Below are positions 45,240 to 53,559 of a stretch of DNA of 64,000 nt, piece by piece. Position numbers and translations under genes: made by a program. The DNA lies in contig CAIXUG010000016.1 of NCBI GenBank assembly GCA_903922605.1, positions 1 through 64,000 of the forward strand, written 5' to 3'. Origin of the DNA: an uncultured Verrucomicrobiota bacterium (GTDB lineage: Bacteria; Verrucomicrobiota; Verrucomicrobiia; Limisphaerales; UBA9464). The notes beneath the pieces were generated by a model, which was not told the DNA's origin, did not search any database, and was given only the letters and a program-made list of their open reading frames with translations. Numbering within the stretch: position 1 is the first letter of the stretch; the number at the start of each line of letters is the position of its first letter.

Positions 45240-46460
45240 CTACCCTTTTGCCCGCGCGAAAAACCACGGCGTCGCCCCAATCCCACCCCAGCCGGCGGGA
45301 TTGTGGTTCGCCACAAAGATGCGCCGGAGCGTCGCATCGTGCGGCACCAGCGCCGTCCACAGCACGCCCGGTGAATCCTTCCAGCGCGCGTCGGCAGATT
45401 CACCGTCGATGCGCTGGAATTTCGCCCCCTCCACCTGCTGGTTCCACATGAAGTCGCGATTGGTCGCCACAAGCCGGGCGATGTCGTCCTTGGTAAAAAC
45501 AAGACCGTGCTCGAAGGCGTCCACGATGCCCTCGACATCGATCCCGTAGTAACCGCCGTTGGGATGCACGCCGACCCAATGTCGAGGCGAGCCGTCAGGC
45601 TTGTAGTCCCACGGACCGGCGGGATCCCAGTAGTTCCAGACAAGGAATTTGCCTCCCTCACGCGTCCGCTGGCGCGACTTCATTAGGCGAAACCACGACT
45701 CCGCCCGGGCGCGGTAAACCGGCTTCCCTGTGGCGTCATGCAACGCCAGCAGCCAGCGGGCGATGTGGTTCTGCTTGTTGTCCGGATTGGAAAAACCAGT
45801 TGTCTGACGTTGCGCGTAGCCCGCCGACCATCCGCCGGTTTTGGCATCGACGCCAAAGGCCGGCACCACCCACAGGCCGCCTTCCTTCACCTCGCGCCAG
45901 CAGCCGCGCGCATCCCACTTCTGAAACACATCCTCCGCGAGCTTCAGATATTCGGCGGATTTGCCACCCCACTTCGCCGCGAGCGCGGGGGTCTTTTTGA
46001 TGTGGACGGCCATCAGCACCATCGCGCGAAGCATCATCGCCTCGCCCAGCAGACTGTCGGCGGCGTACTCCTTGGAATCCCCGCCGCCGCCGTCGCCCTT
46101 GGGCCAGCCGAGGAAGCCGTCCGGCTCCCGCACCGCCCGACGGATGCACGAGTCCGACCAGTCCACGAAAAGCTCGATCCACTTCGAGTCACCCGTCGCG
46201 AGATGGCCGTAATAGAAGCCGTTGAGAAACGGACTCACGAGCCACCCGAGTTCCTCGCCCATCTCCTTGTCACACGCCCGGTCGCGCGCATCGTCCTGGA
46301 TTCGCCGCTCCCACCGCGCCAGCCAGTCCTTGGCGGTGACCGGGTCAATCCAGGCCGTTCCCGCAGCTGCCGCAGCAGCGAGCATCGGCCAAACTGACGT
46401 GGCGCAAGACGCCGAAGCAACGAGACAGCCCTGCAGGAATCGGCGGCGCTTCATGGACAT
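45240..46460 (-). CDS. Tat-exported protein of unknown function, possibly alpha/alpha-barrel sugar enzyme
   Basis: The 406-residue protein begins MSMKRRRFLQG, a twin-arginine motif, with a hydrophobic stretch to about residue 35. The mature part is rich in Trp and helical (FYYGHLATGDSKWIELFVDW, LLALHDATGKPVYRARAESWF). These features recall the alpha/alpha toroid of several glycoside hydrolase and lyase families, but no catalytic pair can be named. I do not recognise a precise family. Confidence 0.6.
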   Translation of the reverse strand: MSMKRRRFLQGCLVASASCATSVWPMLAAAAAAGTAWIDPVTAKDWLARWERRIQDDARDRACDKEMGEELGWLVSPFLNGFYYGHLATGDSKWIELFVDWSDSCIRRAVREPDGFLGWPKGDGGGGDSKEYAADSLLGEAMMLRAMVLMAVHIKKTPALAAKWGGKSAEYLKLAEDVFQKWDARGCWREVKEGGLWVVPAFGVDAKTGGWSAGYAQRQTTGFSNPDNKQNHIARWLLALHDATGKPVYRARAESWFRLMKSRQRTREGGKFLVWNYWDPAGPWDYKPDGSPRHWVGVHPNGGYYGIDVEGIVDAFEHGLVFTKDDIARLVATNRDFMWNQQVEGAKFQRIDGESADARWKDSPGVLWTALVPHDATLRRIFVANHNPAGWGGIGATPWFFARAKG

Positions 46461-46503
46461 GGAGGTGAAGTTCCCTCATCGCGCGAAAACCACAATCCCA
46501 ACC

Positions 46504-47295
46504 TCAGGCCAGCAGTTCTCCGCGCCAGATGGTCACCGCCTGACCGCCCAGCGCCACGCGGTCGCCTTTCAACCGTACGTGGACCTCACCACCTCGGGCA
46601 CTGGCCTGCCAGGCGCGCATGGAGGGCTTCCCCAGCCGAGCAGCCCAGAATGGAGCGAGCGTACAATGGGCGGAGCCCGTCACCGGATCTTCCGCCACAC
46701 CCACGCCGGGTGCGAAGAAACGGGACACAAAGTCATGCTCCCCACTGCCACGGGCGGTGACGATGACCCCACGCACGGGCAGTTTCGCGAGCGCCGCGTG
46801 ATCGGGCTTCAGGTTTCGAACCGCGTCTTCGTCCGCCAGTTCACAGAGGTAGTCGTAGGTACTACGACCGGTCCAGATTGGCGATACGCCGAGGGCTTCG
46901 GCCAAGCCCTCCGGCAACGCGGCGGCGGTGGCGGGACGCGCGGGGAAATCCATCTCGATCCGCCCGTTGCGCCGCCCACAGGTCAGCGTGCCGCTTTGCA
47001 AGGTGTGGAAGATGGCCGGGGTTTCTGGTGCCAGCCGACGCGACTCCCACAGCACATGGGCGCTCGCGAGCGTGGCATGGCCACACAGGGCAACCTCCGC
47101 CTTCGGCGTGAACCAGCGCAGCCCCCACCCATCGTCCTGTGGCTCGAGAAAGGCCGTTTCGGAGAGGTTCATCTCGGCGGCGACCTGTTGCATCCAGGCC
47201 TCATCCGCCGCAGCGGACAACAGGCAGACGGCAGCGGGGTTGCCGCGAAATTTCTCGGCCGTGAAAGCATCGACGACACAAATGGGCAGGCTCAT
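46504..47295 (-). CDS. PhzF-family isomerase-like protein
   Basis: The 263-residue protein has the two-lobed diaminopimelate-epimerase-like fold. Landmarks are VDAFTAEKFRGNPAAVC, the catalytic Glu in NLSETAFLEP, CGHATLASAHVL, and the C-terminal GVAEDPVTGSAHCTLAPFWA. PhzF isomerises a phenazine precursor, but most relatives outside phenazine clusters have unknown substrates. No phenazine genes are nearby. Confidence 0.88.
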   Translation of the reverse strand: MSLPICVVDAFTAEKFRGNPAAVCLLSAAADEAWMQQVAAEMNLSETAFLEPQDDGWGLRWFTPKAEVALCGHATLASAHVLWESRRLAPETPAIFHTLQSGTLTCGRRNGRIEMDFPARPATAAALPEGLAEALGVSPIWTGRSTYDYLCELADEDAVRNLKPDHAALAKLPVRGVIVTARGSGEHDFVSRFFAPGVGVAEDPVTGSAHCTLAPFWAARLGKPSMRAWQASARGGEVHVRLKGDRVALGGQAVTIWRGELLA

Positions 47296-47349
47296 CGGAG
47301 GAGGAATCTCTGGCCACCACGATGGACAGCAAGCCCGAAGTCAGCCCAT

Positions 47350-47480
47350 TCAAGCGCGGAACGGGGAGCGCGGAGCGCGGAGCAGGACACGGTGGCGATT
47401 TCGCCGTCAGCGCGCGGGGTGGACGGGATGTGAAACGCTCTTTTCCGCTCCGCGCTCCGCGCTCCCCGTTCCGCGCTTGA
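47350..47480. repeat. Palindromic phrase-repeat element E, perfect 34-bp arms
   Basis: TCAAGCGCGGAACGGGGAGC, then GCGGAGCGCGGAGC (47350-47383) is perfectly complementary to 47447-47480. The inner part of each arm is tandem GGAGCGC heptamers. A 63-base loop separates the arms. It lies between the divergent phzF-type and cytochrome c genes, ending 36 bases before the latter's start. Confidence 0.9.
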
Positions 47481-47515
47481 TTGACTTGTAGAAACCGGTT
47501 CCTAACGTCCCGCCC

Positions 47516-49195
47516 ATGCGTTTCCCCGGTATCCCTGTTGTTCTGGCCTGGTTCGGCTTGGCACTCGCTGCCCAAGCGGAGAATGCGGCCGGACTGCCGC
47601 CCGAAGTGACCGCCGAGGTAAACAGGGGCCGGATGCTCTACGCGGCCAACTGCTCCATCTGCCACCAGATCACCGGGCGCGGCACCAAGGGCACCTATCC
47701 CCCGCTCGCCGGCTCCGACTGGCTGGCGGCGAATCCGCGCGAGGCCATCCGTGCGGTGGTGGGCGGGCTGAACCAGCCGCTCACGGTCAAAGGTGAGGCC
47801 TATCAGGGGGCGATGCCCGCCCAGGTGCTGACCGACGCCCAGGTGGCGGATGTATTGACGTTTGTGATGAATTCCTGGGGCAATCCAGGCGGAAAGCTTG
47901 CCGCCGCCGAGGTGGGCGAAGTGCGGGCGACCACCGATTTCAAAACCTTCGAGGCCCTGAAGCAGGCGAGCGACTTCCGCCCCTTGCCCCCGGCTCCCGC
48001 AGGCTTTGATCTGGCTGAAGTGGCGCGCCTGCCCGAATTCGCCACCCGCCTGGCCAGCGACGGCAAGGGCACGAAGCTCTTCGTGCTGGGCCAGAACGGC
48101 TCGGCCTGGCGGCTGGATCTGGGCACAAAGAAGCTCAAGCAGATCCTTTGGCCCACCAATTATCCCGGATTGAAAGGCGCCGACTTCGGCACGCTGGGCA
48201 TGACCCTCGACGCCCAGCGCCGGCTGTGGATCACCTTCAACCATCGCGTGGACAGCCGCCCGCTCGTGACCAACGAGGTCGGCATCTTCCGCACCAGCGC
48301 CTTCGATGCGGAAGGCGATCCCATCGCGCCGCAACTGTGGTTCCGCACGAACTATCCCTACGGCATCGGGCCCTACAATCACGGCATCTCCGACATCCGA
48401 TTCGGTCCCGACGGCCAGTTGTATGTGAGCAGCGGCTCCCGCACGGACGGCGGCGAGACCGGCGACGTGCCGAACCTGGGCAAGATGGGCGAAGTGGGCA
48501 TCACCGCCGGTGTCTGGCGCTTCGATCCGCAGGCGACCGAGCCGAAGCTTGAAGTCGTCGCCCGGGGCATCCGCAATCCCTACAGCCTCGGCTGGAACGG
48601 CTCCGGCCAGCTCTTCACCGTGGCCAACGGACCAGACGCCCACGCGCCGGAAGAAATGGACGCCATCACCCCGCCCAAGCCGGGCGAAGCACCTGAGCAC
48701 CATGGCTTTCCCTATCAGTTCACCGACGCGCCCGCAGATAAAAAATGGTATCCCTACACCCCGGTGGCTCCGGCGGGGCTGCACTTCGTCCTGCCCGTGA
48801 TCAATACCGGTCCCGCCGCCCTGCTGGAGGGCAAACTGACCGGCACGTTCACGCCTCACAGCTCACCCGCCGGTTTGGTCTGGTTGGATGACTCGTGGCC
48901 AGAATCCGTCCGCAACAGTTTCCTAATGGGCCGCTTTGGCAACCTGATCCCCGGCGTGAACAATGACGATACCGGCTTCGATGTGCTGAACCTGAAAATG
49001 GCGCAGGACACGCAGGGACGTTGGACCACGACCGCCACCACCTTCCTCGCCCCCCTGGCCCGTCCCATTGACGTCCATGTCGCCGGCCACCAGATCTACG
49101 TGCTCGAATACACCCGGCCGACCGATTTCAAGGGCAAGCTTGGATGGTTGCCGGGACGAATTCTGGCCTTAACTCCCAAGCCAGCCAGCCGATGA
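47516..49195 (+). CDS. Exported cytochrome c / glucose-sorbosone dehydrogenase-like fusion
   Basis: The 559-residue periplasmic protein has a signal peptide to about residue 22. A class I cytochrome c domain binds heme at Cys46 and Cys49 (CSICH), with a probable Met ligand in GAMPAQVL. A six-bladed propeller of the soluble PQQ-dehydrogenase type follows (FGTLGMTLDAQRRLWITFNHR, ISDIRFGPDGQLYVSSGSRTDGG, NPYSLGWNGSGQLFTVANGPD). It probably oxidises a sugar or alcohol and passes electrons to its own heme. Confidence 0.85.
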   Translation: MRFPGIPVVLAWFGLALAAQAENAAGLPPEVTAEVNRGRMLYAANCSICHQITGRGTKGTYPPLAGSDWLAANPREAIRAVVGGLNQPLTVKGEAYQGAMPAQVLTDAQVADVLTFVMNSWGNPGGKLAAAEVGEVRATTDFKTFEALKQASDFRPLPPAPAGFDLAEVARLPEFATRLASDGKGTKLFVLGQNGSAWRLDLGTKKLKQILWPTNYPGLKGADFGTLGMTLDAQRRLWITFNHRVDSRPLVTNEVGIFRTSAFDAEGDPIAPQLWFRTNYPYGIGPYNHGISDIRFGPDGQLYVSSGSRTDGGETGDVPNLGKMGEVGITAGVWRFDPQATEPKLEVVARGIRNPYSLGWNGSGQLFTVANGPDAHAPEEMDAITPPKPGEAPEHHGFPYQFTDAPADKKWYPYTPVAPAGLHFVLPVINTGPAALLEGKLTGTFTPHSSPAGLVWLDDSWPESVRNSFLMGRFGNLIPGVNNDDTGFDVLNLKMAQDTQGRWTTTATTFLAPLARPIDVHVAGHQIYVLEYTRPTDFKGKLGWLPGRILALTPKPASR

Positions 49196-49203
49196 GAGGT
49201 TAA

Positions 49204-50124
49204 ATGCTGCAAAGGGTCCAAGGCTGTGCTAGTCTCACCTCCGTGAACGTGGAACCGAATACCACCAAGCCCGCCCCGCCCGCGACGTTCACCGACCCCC
49301 AACTCACCGCGATGCTCACGCTGCTCGCGGATGACGACGACGCAGTTCGCCTCAATATCCGGAGCCGCCTGCTGGCCGGCGGCGAACCCGTTTTCAAGTT
49401 TTTGGAGACCCATCGCCTGCACCGGGTGCCGGCCATCCGCCGCCGCGTGCTCGAGCTGCTGGAACAGCGCGCCGCCGACCGTTACGACAGCGAGTTCATG
49501 GGGTTCATCCTCAGCCAGGGCGAGCAGTTCGACCTGGAAGACGGGGTCTGGCGTTTCACCTCGACCCGGTATCCCGGCATCAACGTCGCCGCCTTTCGGG
49601 CGCAGCTCGACGATTGGGCCGAACGCGTGCGGGTAAGCCTGCCGGAAGGCGCGACCGGCGAAACCGCCCTGCAGGCGATCAACCGTCTGCTGTTCGACGA
49701 ACTTGGCTTCGTCGGCAACCAGACGGACTATTACGATCCCGCCAACAGCTACCTCAACCGTGTCATGGACCGCCGCCGGGGCGTGCCGACCTCGCTCAGC
49801 GTGGTGTACCTGTGCGTGGCCCGGCGGCTGGAACTTCCGGTGGTGGGTGTGGGCATGCCGGGACATTTCCTCTGCCGCTACCAGACGCCGCGCGAGGAGT
49901 TTTACATCGACCCCTTCCACGGTGGTAAACTGCTCAGCCGCATCGACTGCAAGCGGCGCATCGCCAACCTGGCGGTGGATTACGACGACAGCCATCTCGC
50001 CCCCGTGAGCAGCCGCCGGATGCTCCAGCGCATGATTGCCAACCTGCACCTCATCCATAAGGAACGGAAGCAGCGCGAGGAAGCCGAGCGGTTGCAGCGC
50101 TACCTGATCGCGCTGTCGCGGTGA
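49204..50124 (+). CDS. Transglutaminase-like SirB1-family protein
   Basis: The 306-residue cytoplasmic protein has an N-terminal helical region about 30-120. The transglutaminase-like core contains SYLNRVMDRRRGVPTSLSVVYLCVARRL, VGVGMPGHFLCRYQ and EEFYIDPFHGGKLLS. The usual active-site Cys is replaced by Ser/Leu, as in many SirB1 proteins, so catalysis is doubtful. GAGAGG lies five bases before the ATG. A GTG 13 codons later is an alternative start. Confidence 0.8.
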   Translation: MLQRVQGCASLTSVNVEPNTTKPAPPATFTDPQLTAMLTLLADDDDAVRLNIRSRLLAGGEPVFKFLETHRLHRVPAIRRRVLELLEQRAADRYDSEFMGFILSQGEQFDLEDGVWRFTSTRYPGINVAAFRAQLDDWAERVRVSLPEGATGETALQAINRLLFDELGFVGNQTDYYDPANSYLNRVMDRRRGVPTSLSVVYLCVARRLELPVVGVGMPGHFLCRYQTPREEFYIDPFHGGKLLSRIDCKRRIANLAVDYDDSHLAPVSSRRMLQRMIANLHLIHKERKQREEAERLQRYLIALSR

Positions 50125-50147
50125 GGCAGATCGGCGTCGATGGGAGT

Positions 50148-51365
50148 TTATTTCGTCAAGGTGCCATTCAGCTCCCCCTTGAGGCTTTGGAGGTAAACCC
50201 CGGCAGTCTGGGAGGTGACGAGGAGGTCGCTGACCATGGGCGGAATCGGCCACTCCAGAATCGCCTTCAGTATTTCGTCCTTGGCCCGCTTGCAGGCGGA
50301 GCAGCCCGCCAGCACGATAAGGACACGCTTCCCTTGACTGACAAACCCGGGCAAATCCTTGAGTTCGAACAAGGAGGGAATCCGGATCTTGCGGGGAACG
50401 GTTTTGTCGGGAATGTCACGGAACACCGGCTGCCAGAAAAGATCCCCGGCACAGCTCTGCTTCTCCCCAAGATTATCTGCTTCTTCAGTCCAGATTTTGT
50501 AAAGCGAGGCGCCGGTACCAGGAGCGTTGGCATCGGTTCCGCCAGCCGTGTGAGATGTTCTGGCCGAGGAGTGGTTGTGAATGCAGCTCTTGGATACATA
50601 ATCCCAGAGAGTCTTGTGTCCTTTCTCCCAATGGCCGCCCGAGCCGAGAATGACATCCAGCTCGGGGACATATGACAGGGCCTCGCTGACCGATTGGAGT
50701 GACTTCACCGTCGGCCATTCCGATTCGAGGATGACACCGGGCGCGGGAAACAGGACGAACTCGGTCTTGACCGGAAAATCCTCGTCGAAGGCCTGGAAAT
50801 ACCGGCTGGGGTTGGATTCGGGGTTCCCGTTGGCAAGCAGGCCGTTGATAGAGTGGAACACTAGGGATCTCGGGAAGGCATGGGCAGGGGCTTCCGAAAT
50901 TTTCCAGCGCTCACGAATGAGCTTGGCGAGTTCCTCGAGGATGAGGGCGGAGGTGATGCCGCCCGAGAAGCCGATACGGAGGGAACGTTCATTGGCCGCG
51001 ACCTGGCTCCAGCGCTCCATTATGATTTGGAGCAATGTCTCCGCCCCACAGATTGCCATCTGGTTGACGGACGCGGCGGATATGACGCGGACCGTTTTGA
51101 GGCCGGAAGCCGCGCTTCCCCATTTATTCTCCGCCGCCTGCCGCAGCAGCGAGGTGAGCGACTCCTCGGTATCCGGAACGTAACGCAACCGCTGGTTTCG
51201 GACCGCCTCCCACACGACCCGGGAGGCATGCTCCCGCGATACGTCGCACCCTTCTTCCTTCAGCTTTTCATGGACATTGGAAGGCCGCGCACCGCGGAGG
51301 ATATGATAGAATATCCTGGATACCAGCAGTTTGGGATCATCTTCGTAGGAAGGAATTTTCATCAT
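50148..51365 (-). CDS. SorC-like sugar-binding transcriptional regulator
   Basis: The 405-residue protein has an N-terminal helix-turn-helix (SNVHEKLKEEGCDVSREHASRVVWEAVRNQRL). A SorC-type effector domain includes LRIGFSGGITSALILEELAKLI, FVLFPAPGVILESEWP and, at the end, VLIVLAGCSACKRAKDEILKAIL with LLVTSQTAGVYL. SorC proteins sense phosphorylated sugars. It is divergent from the membrane-anchored M20 hydrolase gene, with a 327-base spacer that could hold its operator. The family call is by pattern. Confidence 0.6.
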   Translation of the reverse strand: MMKIPSYEDDPKLLVSRIFYHILRGARPSNVHEKLKEEGCDVSREHASRVVWEAVRNQRLRYVPDTEESLTSLLRQAAENKWGSAASGLKTVRVISAASVNQMAICGAETLLQIIMERWSQVAANERSLRIGFSGGITSALILEELAKLIRERWKISEAPAHAFPRSLVFHSINGLLANGNPESNPSRYFQAFDEDFPVKTEFVLFPAPGVILESEWPTVKSLQSVSEALSYVPELDVILGSGGHWEKGHKTLWDYVSKSCIHNHSSARTSHTAGGTDANAPGTGASLYKIWTEEADNLGEKQSCAGDLFWQPVFRDIPDKTVPRKIRIPSLFELKDLPGFVSQGKRVLIVLAGCSACKRAKDEILKAILEWPIPPMVSDLLVTSQTAGVYLQSLKGELNGTLTK

Positions 51366-51692
51366 GAAAGGTCGTTTGATCGCAGAAACAGCCAATTAGT
51401 AAAGCTGCGACCAATGGCAGAATCATCACGGGATTGTAAACATTTTGAAATCAATGCAAACCCGGAAACCCGCAGCACATCACGAAAATCTACAAACACG
51501 GGATTCCGTGCGGCTTCACAACTTCTATCCGCTTAACGGAATAGCTGAATGTCACTGCATTGAAACGGTGATACCCCAAAGCGGGCCACCTCCAGTGAAA
51601 TCCTTAAAAGCGTAACGGATCACACTAAATCGTTTCTGAGTAATTCTGCGACATTAGGCTATCTATGTCGGCACACGCAAATCTTGCCGATT
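51366..51692. other. Divergent regulatory spacer between the SorC-like and hydrolase genes
   Basis: CACGGGATT occurs twice, at 51427-51435 and 51497-51505. The second copy is part of a small dyad, CACGG-GATT-CCGTG. TCCG-CTTAA-CGGA follows near 51529-51541. The spacer is AT-richer than its surroundings. Such repeats are candidate operators for the adjacent regulator. Confidence 0.35.
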
Positions 51693-53519
51693 ATGAAACC
51701 ACTCATCGTTTCTACCATCATCCACCTCGGAGTCATCGCAATTGCCTGCCTCTTCTCAACGGTGTCGCACTGCTGGTCTGACGCCGTGATCAATCCCACA
51801 CTGGCCATCCTCGGCCTCTGGGCCGTGCTCATCTCCGCTATCTACGCCCTTAACGTAGCTCATGCGCTGCGTCGCAACAAGCGGACCGGCCGGCAGCTGC
51901 TCTCGAACAACGAGGGCCGTCTGCCGGGCCGGCGCCCGCCATTGAAGCTAGCCGAAGGGGCCACGTCGCTCAAAGTGTTGCCCCGGCCGATTCAGCAGGT
52001 TGATCTGCTGGAACTGCGGATCACGGGGGAATTGGCGGCGCTGGCCGCCATCGGCAGGAACAGCAATGCAAACGGCTGGACCCGGTACGCCTTTTCCCCG
52101 GAAGAACAACAGGCCCATGACCATGCACGCTCTCGGCTGGTGAAGGACGGCTTCACCACGCACGTGGACGTCTTCGGGAATCTGCACGGCCTGAAAATCA
52201 CGGTGCCGGAAGCGCCGGTCATTCTTGTTGGCACCCACCTTGACACAGTCGCCGAGGGAGGCAATTACGATGGTGTGGTGGGCTATATCGCGGCGGTGGA
52301 ATCGGCTCGCCTTCTAGTGGCGGCGGCGGTGCGGTTCAATCTGGAGATCGTCATCTTCCGTGCCGAGGAGTCGACCCGCTTCGGCCGCTCTCTTCTGGGC
52401 AGCCGCATGGCTTTCGGTTTCCTGCCCGAAGAGGAGTTGGAAGACCTGCGGGACACCCTCGACTACGACCGGACGGCAACGTTGCGTCACGCGCTGGTCA
52501 AGGCCGGGCTGGATCCGGCCAACTTGAAAAATCCGTCCATCAGGGCGGGCGACCACAACGCGTATCTCGAGGTGCACATCGAACAGGCACAAGTGCTTGA
52601 AACCAACCGGGTGCCCATCGGGGTTGTCACCTCGATCCGCGCTCCCGAACGGTGGGTGACCACCGTGGAGGGGAGGGAGAGTATGCCGGCGGTCGCCGAG
52701 ATGATCGTGGCGATCGAGCAGTGTGCCGAAGGACATTCCCAGTCCGGCAGCGACGTCGTGGCGACGGTAGGTCGGGTGGATGGCGGTTTCGAGGGGGCCG
52801 TCAAGATCAACTGCGTGCCGGGCCAGGTCCGGTTTGGACTGTCTCGTCCTGCCGAACTGAGCGAGTTGACCACGGTGAAATCGGTTGTCTTGAAGCGTCG
52901 TATCCGGCTCTCCCCGGGAGTTTCCAAGGACGGACCCCATCTCGGGTTCGAGGGTGTGACGGATCATTCCGGGGGGACACCGATGGGCGAGCCCTATCGG
53001 CGCGACGCACTGGTGGCGGCTGCCCGCGCGGTGGCGGTGCTGCCCGGGGAGATCCTGCCGCGGCCGGAAAGGATCAGCTTCTACACCGACCTGCGGAGCA
53101 ACTGCGAGGCGACGCGCAACCGGATCTCGGCGGAGATGAAGGAGATGCTGCGCCGGGTGGGCGCAAAGCATGCGGTGCGCGTTGATATCGGCCAGCCGAT
53201 CGAGCAAACCAGTCCAATCCCCGCCCTGGACCCGAACCTTCGTAGCACTCTGCAAGAGGCCGCAAAGGCGCTGAAGATCGCGGCGATGGACCTCCCGAGC
53301 GGCGGTGGCCACGACGCTGTTATGGCCGCACAAGCCGGCATTCCCACGGCGATGCTGTTCGTGCCATCTGTGCGTGGACTCAGCCATAATCCTTTGGAAT
53401 CGACCAAAACCGAGGACATCGCCAAAGCCGTTCGCGTGCTGGCCGGGGCGATCACGATTCTCTCCAAGCGACCGGCGAAGGCCGCGAAGGCCGAAAAGGA
53501 AACCTTGGCGGTCTCATGA
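51693..53519 (+). CDS. Membrane-anchored M20-type amidohydrolase (allantoate/carbamoyl-amino-acid hydrolase-like)
   Basis: Residues 1-60 form two membrane segments and a basic linker, which is unusual. The rest is a zinc-dependent M20 amidase. Metal and substrate motifs are GTHLDTVAEGGNYDG, RAEESTRFGRSLLGSR, YLEVHIEQAQVLE, GVTDHSGGTPM and LSHNPLES near the end. Known relatives hydrolyse allantoate, ureidoglycolate or N-carbamoyl amino acids in the cytosol. Here the enzyme would be tied to the membrane, with the side not known. The start is the ATG three codons after a TTG. Confidence 0.8.
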   Translation: MKPLIVSTIIHLGVIAIACLFSTVSHCWSDAVINPTLAILGLWAVLISAIYALNVAHALRRNKRTGRQLLSNNEGRLPGRRPPLKLAEGATSLKVLPRPIQQVDLLELRITGELAALAAIGRNSNANGWTRYAFSPEEQQAHDHARSRLVKDGFTTHVDVFGNLHGLKITVPEAPVILVGTHLDTVAEGGNYDGVVGYIAAVESARLLVAAAVRFNLEIVIFRAEESTRFGRSLLGSRMAFGFLPEEELEDLRDTLDYDRTATLRHALVKAGLDPANLKNPSIRAGDHNAYLEVHIEQAQVLETNRVPIGVVTSIRAPERWVTTVEGRESMPAVAEMIVAIEQCAEGHSQSGSDVVATVGRVDGGFEGAVKINCVPGQVRFGLSRPAELSELTTVKSVVLKRRIRLSPGVSKDGPHLGFEGVTDHSGGTPMGEPYRRDALVAAARAVAVLPGEILPRPERISFYTDLRSNCEATRNRISAEMKEMLRRVGAKHAVRVDIGQPIEQTSPIPALDPNLRSTLQEAAKALKIAAMDLPSGGGHDAVMAAQAGIPTAMLFVPSVRGLSHNPLESTKTEDIAKAVRVLAGAITILSKRPAKAAKAEKETLAVS

Positions 53520-53559
53520 ACATACGACCACATGACTCGCCCTTGACGCCAAGTCGTGC

